Positions 26,432 to 35,638 of a stretch of 64,000 bases of DNA are shown piece by piece. Source of the stretch: JACKAQ01 sp020634975 [NCBI: Calditrichia bacterium] (lineage in GTDB: Bacteria > Calditrichota > Calditrichia > RBG-13-44-9). Every line of letters starts with the position of its first letter. Positions within the stretch are counted from its first letter, which is position 1. Below the pieces are notes generated by a model. That model was given only the letters and a program-made list of their open reading frames with translations, ran no database searches and had not been told where the DNA came from. The stretch is taken from NCBI GenBank assembly GCA_020634975.1, contig JACKAQ010000001.1:2294001-2358000 (forward strand). Direction: 5' to 3'. A program made the position numbers and the translations under genes.

Positions 26432-27010
26432 TTACATTTCTGCCATCGATTTACTCAATTCAATCGCTTTAAACGGTTCCATGGCTGCCAGCACTTTGGC
26501 GGCCTGGCGTTTATTCATTTTGGAAATCACCGTTACTGCCAGTTCCGTTTCCAGATTCGCGATAATCATTGCAGCCTGTGCCGGCGCCATTTTTTCGTAA
26601 ATCTGGGCCATCTCTTTGGTCATTTTCGCAAAATTTTCGCTCTGCTTTTTTTGTTGCTGTTGGGCTAACTGCTGTTTCTCAAGATTATCCGTTGGCAAAT
26701 TATTCGGTTGCCGAAGCGACATTTGCAGGCTGTCTAATGCGTCCATCTGTGGTTGTGCCGGTGTTTCAACTCCCGCTGTTTTTTCCGGTGCAGCTTCTGC
26801 AAGCTCATTTTGCTTTGGTTGTTCTGCTTCTGGCAATCCGGCGCCCAACTGTTTTTGGGCTGCGTCATTTTTTGCGGGGGCGGCAAGCGAATCTGCTCCT
26901 ATCCCATCCGCTGTTAGCGGTGCCGGTGGCGGTTGAAACATGGATACAACAAATGTTGTAATTCCCAAAATGATTACAAATGTTCCGATGTAAAACAGAG
27001 CCGTTTTCAT
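26432..27010 (-). CDS. MotE-like flagellar protein (MgtE intracellular N-domain type)
   Basis: A 192-residue protein: an N-terminal membrane helix (about 6-26), a Pro/Ala/Gln-rich linker, a coiled-coil, and a C-terminal helical domain (YEKMAPAQAAMIIANLETELAVTVISKMNKRQAAKVLAAMEP) that matches the MgtE_N/MotE fold. In flagellar operons such proteins act as stator chaperones or link the motor to the periplasm. It is the last gene of the flgB-led operon, after fliJ, in the usual MotE position. Confidence 0.8.
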   Translation of the reverse strand: MKTALFYIGTFVIILGITTFVVSMFQPPPAPLTADGIGADSLAAPAKNDAAQKQLGAGLPEAEQPKQNELAEAAPEKTAGVETPAQPQMDALDSLQMSLRQPNNLPTDNLEKQQLAQQQQKKQSENFAKMTKEMAQIYEKMAPAQAAMIIANLETELAVTVISKMNKRQAAKVLAAMEPFKAIELSKSMAEM

Positions 27011-27056
27011 GATAAATCTTTATTTTGCATTATTTTAAGTAGCTGTATTATCGCTA

Positions 27057-27503
27057 TTATTTCCACAAACCCCGGCGGTTGCCGAGTATCGCCATTTCGT
27101 CGATGTCGTTTTGGGATTGTTTGAGAAAATCCTGATGAAATTTTTCGAGTTCTTTTTCGCGGAGTTTTTCCAATACTTTTCGCTCCCGCTGAACCTTCAA
27201 CAATTTTTCCCGTTCCTGATTTTCCCGCTCTTCCATCGAGAATAGCTGTTGTTCCTGCTCCTGCACTTCTTCGATCAAATTTTGGAAATGACCGAAATTC
27301 AAATGCATATCTCCGGCATTTTGAAAACGAACATTGCCTAATTCTCTGGCAAAAGCTTCGGATGAACTCTGCTTTTCCAGCAGTTGCTGGTAAGCGTTCA
27401 TTTTATCCTGCGCAGCGCTCGATAAATCTTTTTGCTGCTGTTTAAACTCGACATCTTTTACTTCCAATACCTTATTCAAGCGAAATTTAAAACCGTTATT
27501 CAT
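27057..27503 (-). CDS. fliJ: Flagellar export chaperone FliJ
   Basis: A 148-residue coiled-coil protein starting FKFRLNKVLEVKDVEFKQQQKDLSSA, typical of FliJ, and rich in Glu, Gln and Lys throughout. It lies directly after fliI and probably forms the central stalk in the export ATPase ring. Sequence is poorly conserved in this family, so position is an important part of the evidence. Confidence 0.88.
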   Translation of the reverse strand: MNNGFKFRLNKVLEVKDVEFKQQQKDLSSAAQDKMNAYQQLLEKQSSSEAFARELGNVRFQNAGDMHLNFGHFQNLIEEVQEQEQQLFSMEERENQEREKLLKVQRERKVLEKLREKELEKFHQDFLKQSQNDIDEMAILGNRRGLWK

Positions 27504-27560
27504 TAGTCTTCCCTGACTGTTAGTGAATGTATCGTTTGGTTTTTACTTTGATGATTATCG

Positions 27561-28883
27561 TTAATCGCGCATTATATCCATTACCGTAGCGATACTACTT
27601 TGAAGATCGGCAGAATCTTTGATACCTTGACGCAAAAACTGTTGAATTCGCGCTATTTTTTTAATGGAATAATCAATTTTTGGATTATTGCCTTTTACAT
27701 AAGCACCAATATTTATTAGATCTTCTGCTTCCTTGTAGGTGGCTAATGTGTCCATCAGTTTCATTGTAGCGCCCTGATGTTGCTGGGTGGTTACATCATT
27801 CATTACCCGGCTGATGCTTTCCAAAACGTCGATTGCCGGATAATGTCCGGCAGATGCCAGTCGCCGCGACAGCACGATGTGACCATCCAGAATACCGCGT
27901 GCGGTGTCGGAGATCGGCTCGTTCATATCGTCCCCTTCAACCAGAACGGTATACATGCCGGTGATGCTGCCGGTGGCGGATGTGCCCGCCCGTTCCAGCA
28001 ATTTCGGGAAAAAAGCAAATACGGATGGCGTGTAGCCACGGGTTGTCGGCGGTTCGCCGATGGTCAGCCCGATTTCCCGAAGCGCGGTGGCAACCCGCGT
28101 CAGCGAGTCCATCATCAGCAAAACATTTGCGCCCTGTTCGCGGAAATATTCCGCGATGGTGGTTGCGACCAGCGCCGCTTTTACCCGAACCAAAGCCGGC
28201 TGGTCAGAGGTGGCAACCACCAGAATCGATCGTCGCAATCCGGCTTCGCCCAATTCTTTTTCAATAAAATCGCGAACCTCGCGACCCCGTTCGCCAACGA
28301 GTGAAATAACATTTACATCTGCGTTGGTATTTTGGGCGATCATTCCCAAAAGGGTACTTTTACCCACGCCGCTACCGGCGAAAATACCCACACGTTGTCC
28401 TTTGCCGAGCGTTAATAAGCCATCGATTGCGCGGATGCCGGTAGTGATCGGCTCCGTTATCCGGCGGCGATGCAGCGGGTGCGGCGGATTTTGATACACC
28501 GACAGCCGTTCGCCTGAGGTAATCGCTCCGCGTCCGTCCATCGGTTCGCCCAATCCGTTCAGTACTCGACCCAGCATTGCCGGAGAAACCAGCACATTAA
28601 ACGGCTCGCCGGTTGCCACAATATCGCTGCCGGGCGCGATGCCGCGCATTTCGCCGAGCGGCATGGTCAGCACGCGATCTTCGCGGAAACCGACAACTTC
28701 GGCGATGTATGGCTGGCGGCTGTTGCGCGGATAAACCTTGCAAATATCGCCAACCGCAACGGATGGCCCGGAAGACTCGACGATCAACCCCACAACCTGG
28801 ACCACTTTGCCGTAAATGCGAATGGTATCAAGCGTGGGAACCGCATCGCGCAAAATGGTCAATTTTTCCTGAAATGGCATCAT
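27561..28883 (-). CDS. fliI: Flagellum-specific ATPase FliI
   Basis: A 440-residue F1-beta-like ATPase. Walker A GSGVGKST is at residues 170-177 and Walker B LLMMDSLTR near 250; ETTRGYTPSVFAFFPKLLERAG and the DDMNEPISDTARGILDGHIVLSR block identify the type III export ATPase. It powers export with FliH and FliJ. It begins 3 bp after the fliH stop. Confidence 0.97.
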   Translation of the reverse strand: MMPFQEKLTILRDAVPTLDTIRIYGKVVQVVGLIVESSGPSVAVGDICKVYPRNSRQPYIAEVVGFREDRVLTMPLGEMRGIAPGSDIVATGEPFNVLVSPAMLGRVLNGLGEPMDGRGAITSGERLSVYQNPPHPLHRRRITEPITTGIRAIDGLLTLGKGQRVGIFAGSGVGKSTLLGMIAQNTNADVNVISLVGERGREVRDFIEKELGEAGLRRSILVVATSDQPALVRVKAALVATTIAEYFREQGANVLLMMDSLTRVATALREIGLTIGEPPTTRGYTPSVFAFFPKLLERAGTSATGSITGMYTVLVEGDDMNEPISDTARGILDGHIVLSRRLASAGHYPAIDVLESISRVMNDVTTQQHQGATMKLMDTLATYKEAEDLINIGAYVKGNNPKIDYSIKKIARIQQFLRQGIKDSADLQSSIATVMDIMRD

Positions 28884-28886
28884 GGG

Positions 28887-29639
28887 TTATACTTCCGCTG
28901 CGTTGGTTGATTCGTCTTCATTGTGTTCGAGTTCTTTGTAATATTTGCGAAGTTTATCCACCATTTCGCTCATTTGGGTGTTGATCCGGGCATCCACTTT
29001 ACCGAGATCGGTTTCGATGATGCAGCCGCCGATGCCGATGGATTCATCCGGTAAAATACCCAAATCCTTGAGATCCGGGAAATGACCGCGCAAATCGTTT
29101 TCCATTGATTTGATGTGCTGTAAATCCTGCGGGTTTACCAAAATTTTGACACGTCCGGCAATTTCGGCAGATTTGAGCACTTTGTTCAACGTTTCGTGAA
29201 TGGTTTGTTTTTGCGAATGATCCAGCGCGCCAACCACTTTTTCCACCATCGCAAAAACCAGCTCCACGCATCCGGCTTCCGAATGGCGATAGATAATTTG
29301 CTGATGCTGGGCAATCGTATCGATCATCCCGTTGAGCGTCTGGAATGTTTTGTCCAACTGGCGGCGTGCTTCTTCGGCGGCATGTTGTGCGCCGTCCTGC
29401 AATCCCTGGTCGTAGGCTTCGGCGCGGATTTGCTCCAGCGCTTCCTCGCTAATGCGCACACCCGGTGGTTCGGGCGCTACGTCCGGTATTTCCGTCAACA
29501 TATCCGGATGGGTTTCCAGAAAATCCGCCGGCGAACCATCCATTACATCCAACTGGGTGTTTTGCCCGTGTGTGGGAACTACCACCACCCGCGAGATGGG
29601 GCGTTTCATTTTTATGATTCGCCTATGCGATGACGACAT
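28887..29639 (-). CDS. fliH: Flagellar assembly protein FliH
   Basis: A 250-residue FliH: a variable N-terminus, a coiled coil (EEALEQIRAEAYDQGLQDGAQHAAEEARRQLDKTFQTL), and the conserved C-terminal domain (VELVFAMVEKVVGALDHS, RVKILVNPQDLQHI, IGIGGCIIETDLGKVDARI). It forms the stalk and regulator of FliI. GAGG eight bases before ATG 29639 supports the long start, which overlaps the end of fliG by 17 bp. Confidence 0.93.
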   Translation of the reverse strand: MSSSHRRIIKMKRPISRVVVVPTHGQNTQLDVMDGSPADFLETHPDMLTEIPDVAPEPPGVRISEEALEQIRAEAYDQGLQDGAQHAAEEARRQLDKTFQTLNGMIDTIAQHQQIIYRHSEAGCVELVFAMVEKVVGALDHSQKQTIHETLNKVLKSAEIAGRVKILVNPQDLQHIKSMENDLRGHFPDLKDLGILPDESIGIGGCIIETDLGKVDARINTQMSEMVDKLRKYYKELEHNEDESTNAAEV

Positions 29640-30648
29640 CTTCTTTACCTCGTCCGGTTATGATAATTTCACCTTCTTCTTCAAGCTGCTTGACCACTTC
29701 GATAATCTTGCGTTGGGATTCTTCCACCTCTTTCAGGCGAACCGGTCCCATCACATCCAAATCTTCCCGGAGCAAAGCCGAGGCGCGTTCGGACATGTTT
29801 TTGAGGATTTTCTCTTTGACAGATTCTTCCGCAGCTTTGAGCGCCAGCGCGAGGTCTTTTTTGTCTACGTTTTTGAGCACTTTTTGAATACCGCGATCGT
29901 CGATCATCACCAGATCTTCGAAGACGAACATTTGACCTTTCACCTCCATCGCCATTTCCGGGTCCATTTCTTCCAGATGCGCGAGGATGGTTTTTTCGGT
30001 CATTTTGTTGGCCTGGTTAAGGATTTGCGCCAGCGCAGATGCGCCACCGGTGTTGCTCAGGTCTTCGGAAATAACGCTTTCGGCAAGCGAATCAATCACT
30101 TCTTCCACCTGGCGCAGCAACTGCGGCGATATTTTGCCCAGCGTCGCGATGCGATAGGCGACATCCACCCGTAATTCTTCGGGGAATTCCGCCAGCACAT
30201 CCGCCGTTTGATCCGGTTTGAGATACGACAAAATGAGTGCGATCGTTTGCGGGTGTTCTTTTATCAAAAAGTTCACCAACTGGCTGGAATCGGCTTTCTG
30301 CAAAGTTGTAAAACCGCGAACCTGCATGGAACTGCGAATTTTTTCTACCAGTTCCTTTGCTTCGTTCATGCCGAAGGCTCTTTCCAGAACCGTTTGGGCA
30401 AAATCCAAACCGCCGGTTGCCACATATTCCCGTGCTTTAATCATCTGCATAAATTCGTCATTCACCTGATTGATGGATGACGAAAGCACCGAGTCAATTT
30501 TGGCAATTTCCAGACTGATCCGCATGATTTCCTGTTTTGTCAAATTCTGGAAAACGTGCGCAGCGGTTTCTTCGTCCATTGAAATCAATAATATAGCCGC
30601 TTTTCGCAGGCCACTTACGACTTCATTTTCTTCAGTATTCTTAGCCAT
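29623..30648 (-). CDS. fliG: Flagellar motor switch protein FliG
   Basis: A 341-residue FliG with N, middle and C domains: LRKAAILLISMDEETAAHVF, the EHPQTIALILSYLKPDQTADVLAEFPEEL core (middle-domain EHPQ motif), and the torque-generating C domain with MFVFEDLVMIDDRGIQKVLKNVDKKDLALALK and RASALLREDLDVMGPVRLKEVEESQ, which carry the conserved charged residues. It forms the switch ring on FliF. Length is normal. Confidence 0.97.
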   Translation of the reverse strand: MAKNTEENEVVSGLRKAAILLISMDEETAAHVFQNLTKQEIMRISLEIAKIDSVLSSSINQVNDEFMQMIKAREYVATGGLDFAQTVLERAFGMNEAKELVEKIRSSMQVRGFTTLQKADSSQLVNFLIKEHPQTIALILSYLKPDQTADVLAEFPEELRVDVAYRIATLGKISPQLLRQVEEVIDSLAESVISEDLSNTGGASALAQILNQANKMTEKTILAHLEEMDPEMAMEVKGQMFVFEDLVMIDDRGIQKVLKNVDKKDLALALKAAEESVKEKILKNMSERASALLREDLDVMGPVRLKEVEESQRKIIEVVKQLEEEGEIIITGRGKEDVVIA

Positions 30649-30672
30649 CTAAAACCCTCATCATCCCATTGA

Positions 30673-32277
30673 TTAGTATTCTTCATCTTCCATCAGCCAA
30701 ACCTTGATCAAACGCGTTGCAACGTCAGGGTGCTGGCGAACATAATGCTGCACTTGTTCGTACTGCAAGTTACGTTTTTGTGCAGTTTTGAAGAATTCAT
30801 CGGACATGATAACTTCATCATCTTCCTGTTCACCACCGGTTAGGGCGTGGTTGTGTTCTGCTGATTTCATTGCTTTGACATCCTTGTCTTTTTCTTCTTC
30901 TAATATTTGTTGAATTTGTGATTGAATTTCATCGCCACGAGTTTTTGCTGAAGTCAGTATGGATCGAACCAGAAAAATGCCCATCAGCAGTGCAATGCCG
31001 ATTACCACTTTTTCGATAATATCCATCGGATCGCCCCACCACGGCATCACTTCCAAATCTTCCTCAACAGACGGATCGAACTGCATGTTGACAATCGAAA
31101 ACTGGTCGCTGCGGTTGTTATCGAATCCCACTGCCATTTTTACCAATTGTTCCAGTTGTTGCATTTCCTGTGCATCACGGGGCAAAAATGAGGTTTCGGT
31201 GTTGCCGTCGGGATCTGTTTTTACATCCGGTTTATTGTTGACCATCACCGCCACCGAAATTCTGTCGATGTTGCCAACACCTTCAACAATCCGTTGGATG
31301 GATTTGCTGGTTTCGTAATTGGTAACCGTATTGGATGACGAGCTGCCGCCGGAGCCGGCGTTGGGATCGCCGGGTTGGGTTTGCTCGCTGGTTTCCTCAC
31401 TGATGGTAACGGTGCGATCCGGGTCCACATCGTGAATGGTTTTTTCTACCTGCGACCAATTGAGTGAGGCATTCACCTGAACGGTTGCATTGCCGGCACC
31501 CACCCGTTTTTCGAGCACTGCTAACGCTTTTTGTTCCAGATCGTGCTCAACGCGGCGGCTGAAAGCCAGTTGGTCGCTGCTCATTGCCATGTTGTCATCC
31601 GGGTTGCTGTTGGAGCTGAGGATTCGTCCGCGGGTATCGGTTATGGTAATGTTTTCCGGTTCCAAACCTTCCACGCTGTTGGCAACCAAATGCCCGATGG
31701 CCTCGATCGTCATATCTGTTGGGCGGGCTTTGCGGCGCAACTGTAACTGAACAGATGCGGTGGGCACTTTTTGATCTTTCTCAAACAGCCGTTCTTTGGG
31801 AATCACAATCATTACGTTTGCGTTTTCCACACCTTCGATGCTGCGGATGGTTTTCACCAATTCGCCTTCGATAGCCCGTTTATAGGTGATCTGCTGCTGG
31901 AATTCTGTGATGCCCAACTCCTGACGATCGAACAATTCGTATCCGACAGTACCGGATTCCGGCAAGCCATCTCTGGCGAATTCCACCCGCAGGTCGTACA
32001 CCCGTCCGGATGGGACCATCACCGTGCGGCCGCCGTTTTCCAATTGATAATCGATGTTTTGTTCACGAAGCCGGTCAATAATTTCGCCGGCATCTTTTGG
32101 GGATAAATCGCTGAACAGCGGTTCGAAAGGCGGGGAACTGGTGAGCACCAGCGTCAGAATTGTCGCTGCCAGAAAAACAACGGCAATTCCAGCAAAAATA
32201 ATACGTTGTGTATTGTTTAACCGAGCAAAAAACTGGTTAACCTGAAACCATATTCTGTTGAATGACTCTCCCATCAC
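30673..32277 (-). CDS. fliF: Flagellar MS-ring protein FliF
   Basis: A 534-residue FliF: N-terminal membrane helix (about 26-48), the YscJ-like domain (FSDLSPKDAGEIIDRLREQNIDYQLENGGRTVMVPSGRVYDLRVEFARDGLP), second membrane helix near residues 430-450, and a C-terminal FliG-binding tail ending RQHPDVATRLIKVWLMEDEEY. It anchors the basal body in the inner membrane. It lies between fliE and fliG. Confidence 0.97.
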   Translation of the reverse strand: MMGESFNRIWFQVNQFFARLNNTQRIIFAGIAVVFLAATILTLVLTSSPPFEPLFSDLSPKDAGEIIDRLREQNIDYQLENGGRTVMVPSGRVYDLRVEFARDGLPESGTVGYELFDRQELGITEFQQQITYKRAIEGELVKTIRSIEGVENANVMIVIPKERLFEKDQKVPTASVQLQLRRKARPTDMTIEAIGHLVANSVEGLEPENITITDTRGRILSSNSNPDDNMAMSSDQLAFSRRVEHDLEQKALAVLEKRVGAGNATVQVNASLNWSQVEKTIHDVDPDRTVTISEETSEQTQPGDPNAGSGGSSSSNTVTNYETSKSIQRIVEGVGNIDRISVAVMVNNKPDVKTDPDGNTETSFLPRDAQEMQQLEQLVKMAVGFDNNRSDQFSIVNMQFDPSVEEDLEVMPWWGDPMDIIEKVVIGIALLMGIFLVRSILTSAKTRGDEIQSQIQQILEEEKDKDVKAMKSAEHNHALTGGEQEDDEVIMSDEFFKTAQKRNLQYEQVQHYVRQHPDVATRLIKVWLMEDEEY

Positions 32278-32368
32278 CGAGACATCCTTGTAAGTTTAAT
32301 TCCTTAAATTCTACCGTAAACACCACAAAAAATTAGGTCGGGCGTTTATTAATAAATCCGTTACGAGC

Positions 32369-32662
32369 CTACATTTGCATCCGCATAATTTCCTGATATC
32401 CTTCGAAGAGGCGGTTGCGGACTTCCAGCATCAATTCCATTCCCAGCCGTGCTTTTTCCGTAGCCATCATTACCTGATGCAAATCGGTAACTTCGCCGCG
32501 AACAAACATTTCCGTAGCGTTAACGGATTCTTTTTGCAATTCGTTGATCTGGTTGATAGCCTGGTTAAGGGTATCGCTGAAATCTGTGTCTGTTGCGCCG
32601 GAAATCGAGGGCAATCCGGTTTGCATTCCGTTGATCGCGTTTGCTGCAATTTTATTAATCAT
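32369..32662 (-). CDS. fliE: Flagellar hook-basal body protein FliE
   Basis: A 97-residue FliE with the family core DFSDTLNQAINQINELQKESVNATEMFVRGEVTDLHQVMMATEKARLGMELMLEVRNRLFEGYQEIMRMQM. It joins the MS ring to the rod. GGAG lies before the ATG. It sits between the unknown 113-residue gene and fliF. Confidence 0.95.
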   Translation of the reverse strand: MINKIAANAINGMQTGLPSISGATDTDFSDTLNQAINQINELQKESVNATEMFVRGEVTDLHQVMMATEKARLGMELMLEVRNRLFEGYQEIMRMQM

Positions 32663-32699
32663 ATCAAATTCTCCGCTGTTTAACGTCCGTTGTTACCGG

Positions 32700-33041
32700 T
32701 TAGCCTTTTACGTCGATCAGTTTACCTTTTTCGTGGTTTACTTTTTCCCGCTGATCGGTATATGCCTGTATTTCTTTTCGCGATTTGGGGAACAAGTTTT
32801 CGAAAAATGCCTGCTCGCGGGCGGTTAATCCCACCAGTGGTTTAAAATTTTGGGGGATGTTGATCCGGGCTTCAGAACTGTTTTCCGCTTGTTGTTCCTG
32901 AACAGCCGTTTTTACAACCGGTTGATCATTCTTAACTTTTGTAACTTCCGGGCGTTCCCGGACGTTCTCAACCGAATGATGCAAGTTTTGAACAGCGTTG
33001 GTAACGGCGTTCTGGAGAATGTTACTTACCTTCATATTCAT
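32700..33041 (-). CDS. Unknown protein encoded between flgC and fliE
   Basis: A 113-residue hydrophilic protein, without signal peptide or membrane helix, that I do not recognise. It has a low-complexity, Asn/Val/Glu-rich N-terminal half and a better-looking C-terminal region (FKPLVGLTAREQAFFENLFPKSRKEIQAY). GGAG six bases before the ATG supports translation. Its place inside the flgB-flgC-fliE cluster and same strand imply co-expression; it could be a rod or export accessory protein. Confidence 0.72.
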   Translation of the reverse strand: MNMKVSNILQNAVTNAVQNLHHSVENVRERPEVTKVKNDQPVVKTAVQEQQAENSSEARINIPQNFKPLVGLTAREQAFFENLFPKSRKEIQAYTDQREKVNHEKGKLIDVKG

Positions 33042-33227
33042 CTGTCACTCCAGCATTCAAGTATTTTCAGGATGTATAGTTGCAGCTATGGTTTTGCTGC
33101 CGTTAATTAGCATCTTTATACGGCATTTTGAATGAACAAAAAGCCAATAGTTGAAGTTATGTATACGCTTCACCCATCGGCATATCATGTGGTATTGATT
33201 AGCGGAAAAATTCAATAACTTCCGGAA

Positions 33228-33725
33228 TCAGATATCCAAAGCCCGTTTCGCCATATCCTTTGCGGCTTCGATGCTGCTCAGGTTTGCCTCGTATGCGCGG
33301 GAGGCGTTGATCATATCCACCATTTCCGTAACAACATTAATATTCGGTTTCAGGACGTAGCCCTCCTCATCCGCATCCGGATGGGCGGGATCGTATATCC
33401 GCAGAAAATCGCTCTGATCTTCTTCGATATTCGCCTGAACACTATTGTAATTATTGTTGCTCAGTTGGTGGTTGTGTTGGGAAAACGGGAAATGCCGACG
33501 ATTGGTTTGTTTCAATTCCAACTTTGCATTGTTCAACACACCGTCAAAATCCGGCGTGTTTTCGGCTTCCATCACCGCAATTTTGCGGCGATACGGTTCA
33601 CCGGACTCGGTGCGCGTCGTATTTGCGTTGGCAATATTGGAAGAAACCGCATTCAGCTTGCTCCGCTGTGCGCTTAGTCCGCTTGCCGATATATTTAACG
33701 ACGTAAAAATAGATTGAACCTTCAT
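33228..33725 (-). CDS. flgC: Flagellar proximal rod protein FlgC
   Basis: A 165-residue rod protein: SLNISASGLSAQRSKLNAVSSNIANANTTRTESGEPYRRK at the N-terminus and VVTEMVDMINASRAYEANLSSIEAAKDMAKRALDI at the C-terminus, both typical of FlgC. It is slightly longer than the usual 135-150 residues owing to an insertion around residues 75-110. AAGGA lies seven bases before the ATG. It follows flgB after a gap holding a perfect hairpin. Confidence 0.95.
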   Translation of the reverse strand: MKVQSIFTSLNISASGLSAQRSKLNAVSSNIANANTTRTESGEPYRRKIAVMEAENTPDFDGVLNNAKLELKQTNRRHFPFSQHNHQLSNNNYNSVQANIEEDQSDFLRIYDPAHPDADEEGYVLKPNINVVTEMVDMINASRAYEANLSSIEAAKDMAKRALDI

Positions 33726-33832
33726 AATTCATCCTTGAAAATTATGTCGAACTTTCCGTAGTCAATTAAACGGCGGCTTCTCAGCCTGACCGTATGTATT
33801 GTTGAAGTTGATCCGTGCAGCGTTTTGCAAGA

Positions 33833-33865
33833 CAGTCGTTGGATAACCGTTAAACCCAACGACTG
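33833..33865 (-). repeat. Perfect hairpin between flgB and flgC
   Basis: CAGTCGTTGG (33833-33842) pairs with CCAACGACTG (33856-33865) around a 13-base loop, in the 176-bp flgB-flgC gap. There is no T run, so it is more likely an mRNA-stability or processing element than a terminator. Confidence 0.6.
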
Positions 33866-33901
33866 GCAAGCATTCCAAAAAAGCCCTCAAAAGGGTGGTG
33901 A

Positions 33902-34321
33902 TTAACGGTCGTAACGTCCTTTGATGCTGGCGCGAAGCGTTGTAAACTGCCCGCTTACCAAACGGCTGGCGTATGCAAACTGAATCTCGTTTTTCGCCTG
34001 GTCAACAATTTCCTGATCGATATTAACATTGTTGACACCGCTGTGCAATTCTTCGGACATATCTTCCGTCATCTCCGGTTGAATCTCCCTGACCCGTAAT
34101 CTCCCCAGGGGCATGTGTTTATCGTTGGTTCTGCGTCCGACCAGATGCTGACCCATCTGCTCTTGTAATTTGTCCTCAAAGCTCACTTCCCTGCGACGAA
34201 ATCCGGCTGTGCCGATGTTGGCGATATTGGTCGCTATCGCTTTCTGGCGAGCCGAGTAAACATCCAGTGCCTTACTGAGACTGGGCATATTTGTTTGATC
34301 GAGAACAAGATTTTTAATCAT
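33902..34321 (-). CDS. flgB: Flagellar proximal rod protein FlgB
   Basis: From ATG 34321 (GGAGG five bases upstream) a 139-residue rod protein with KALDVYSARQKAIATNIANIGTAGFRRREVSFEDKL and a NNVNIDQEIVDQAKNEIQFAYASRLVSGQF C-terminal part, identifying FlgB. It is the first gene of the operon running leftward to the motE-like gene. A sigma-54 promoter lies about 35 bp upstream. Confidence 0.95.
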   Translation of the reverse strand: MIKNLVLDQTNMPSLSKALDVYSARQKAIATNIANIGTAGFRRREVSFEDKLQEQMGQHLVGRRTNDKHMPLGRLRVREIQPEMTEDMSEELHSGVNNVNIDQEIVDQAKNEIQFAYASRLVSGQFTTLRASIKGRYDR

Positions 34322-34354
34322 TACAGCCTCCATGCGTTATTCGCCAAGTTATTC

Positions 34355-34370
34355 AGCAATCCTCATGCCA
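34355..34370 (-). promoter_or_regulatory. Sigma-54 promoter of the flgB-fliE-fliF operon
   Basis: Read on the minus strand, TGGCATGAGGATTGCT matches TGGCAC-N5-TTGCT with one mismatch. Transcription would start near 34343, giving a leader of about 22 nt that holds the flgB ribosome site. RpoN control of early basal-body genes is known in several flagellated groups. Confidence 0.78.
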
Positions 34371-34619
34371 TAACCGGTTAATGGATGTGGGAATTGTTGT
34401 TAAGTTGTTAAAAATCATACAAATATATCTCGTGTAAAAATTCGTTCGTCGCTCATTTCGTCGGCTCCGGGTAGCGAGAATCAACACTTTTGTTGAGATT
34501 TCCGGCATTCATCGCCGAAAATTGCTACGCCATATAATGGTCGGGCTTCTTCCAGAAAAGTGTATGGTAAGAAAATATTTTTTTCTCCTGTTTCTCAAAA
34601 AAAATCGCCAAATTTGCGC

Positions 34620-35564
34620 ATGGACGATATCATTCAACAACATGCGGTTTACAGCGACTCCGATCGCCGGGCGTTAAAATTGGCAATGTCGCTCTCGCTG
34701 CTGATCGGTTTCCTGATGCTGGCCATTAAAATGGGCGCATATATTTTAACCGGATCTGCAGCAATTTTGAGCGATGCGGCGGAATCGGTTGTTCACGTTG
34801 CGGCGGTAGCTTTTGCCTTTTACAGCCTTTGGCTGTCTTTCAAGCCCGCGGATGCCACCCATTTGTATGGTCACGAGAAAATCGGGTTTTTCTCTGCCGG
34901 AGTGGAAGGCGCGTTAATCATCATTGCTGCATTTTACATTATATATGTAGCTGCTGAAAAATGGATCACCGGTTTGTATCTGGAAAATCTGGGTACGGGA
35001 ACCATTCTTACCGCAGCGGCGATGGTCATTAATGCCCTGCTGGGCGGATATCTGGTATGGCTCGGCAAAAAAAAGCATTCGCTGATTCTGGAAGCTAACG
35101 GCAAACATGTGCTCACCGATTCATGGACAAGTTTGGGTGTATTGGTCGGATTGGGGCTGACGCTGTTGACCGGTTGGCTGCCGTGGGACCCGATTTGCGC
35201 CATTCTGGTGGCGCTGAACATTTTGTATTCCGGATTCGGGTTGATTCACAAAAGCATTGCCGGTTTAATGGATAAAGCCGATCCCTTGGTTCAGGAATCG
35301 TTGGAAAGCATACTTTCCGAGGAATCCGAAAGATACGGTATTCGATATCATGAACTGAAACATCGCAGTTTGGGGAGCACTTATTGGGTGGAAGTGCACC
35401 TGCTGTTTCCGGGTGATTTGTCCATTCGCGAAGCGCACCGGATTGCCACGGAAATCGAAAATCGCATCGAGGGCTCGCTGAAGCCATCCGCAGTTGTATC
35501 CACCCATCTCGAGTCCATCGAGGATCACAGCGAAGTTCACGAAAACAATCGCCACAATTTGTAA
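34620..35564 (+). CDS. Cation diffusion facilitator (CDF) metal transporter
   Basis: About 314 residues from ATG 34620 (a GTG frame begins at 34560; neither has a good ribosome site). Six membrane helices: about residues 22-42, 50-72, 90-112, 124-144, 165-185, 190-205. The metal-site motifs ILSDAAESVVH (helix 2) and HVLTDSWTS (helix 5) match the CDF pattern, and the soluble C-terminal domain (YRYHELKHRSLGSTYWVEVHLLFPGDLSI region) dimerises. It exports Zn, Fe, Co or Mn from the cytoplasm; the metal cannot be told. Confidence 0.9.
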   Translation: MDDIIQQHAVYSDSDRRALKLAMSLSLLIGFLMLAIKMGAYILTGSAAILSDAAESVVHVAAVAFAFYSLWLSFKPADATHLYGHEKIGFFSAGVEGALIIIAAFYIIYVAAEKWITGLYLENLGTGTILTAAAMVINALLGGYLVWLGKKKHSLILEANGKHVLTDSWTSLGVLVGLGLTLLTGWLPWDPICAILVALNILYSGFGLIHKSIAGLMDKADPLVQESLESILSEESERYGIRYHELKHRSLGSTYWVEVHLLFPGDLSIREAHRIATEIENRIEGSLKPSAVVSTHLESIEDHSEVHENNRHNL

Positions 35565-35638
35565 CTGTCGAAAAAATCTACATTCAGGTTGATGTATTCG
35601 TTGGGAAAATATTGTTCGTCGCACTGCTTTTCGGGTGT

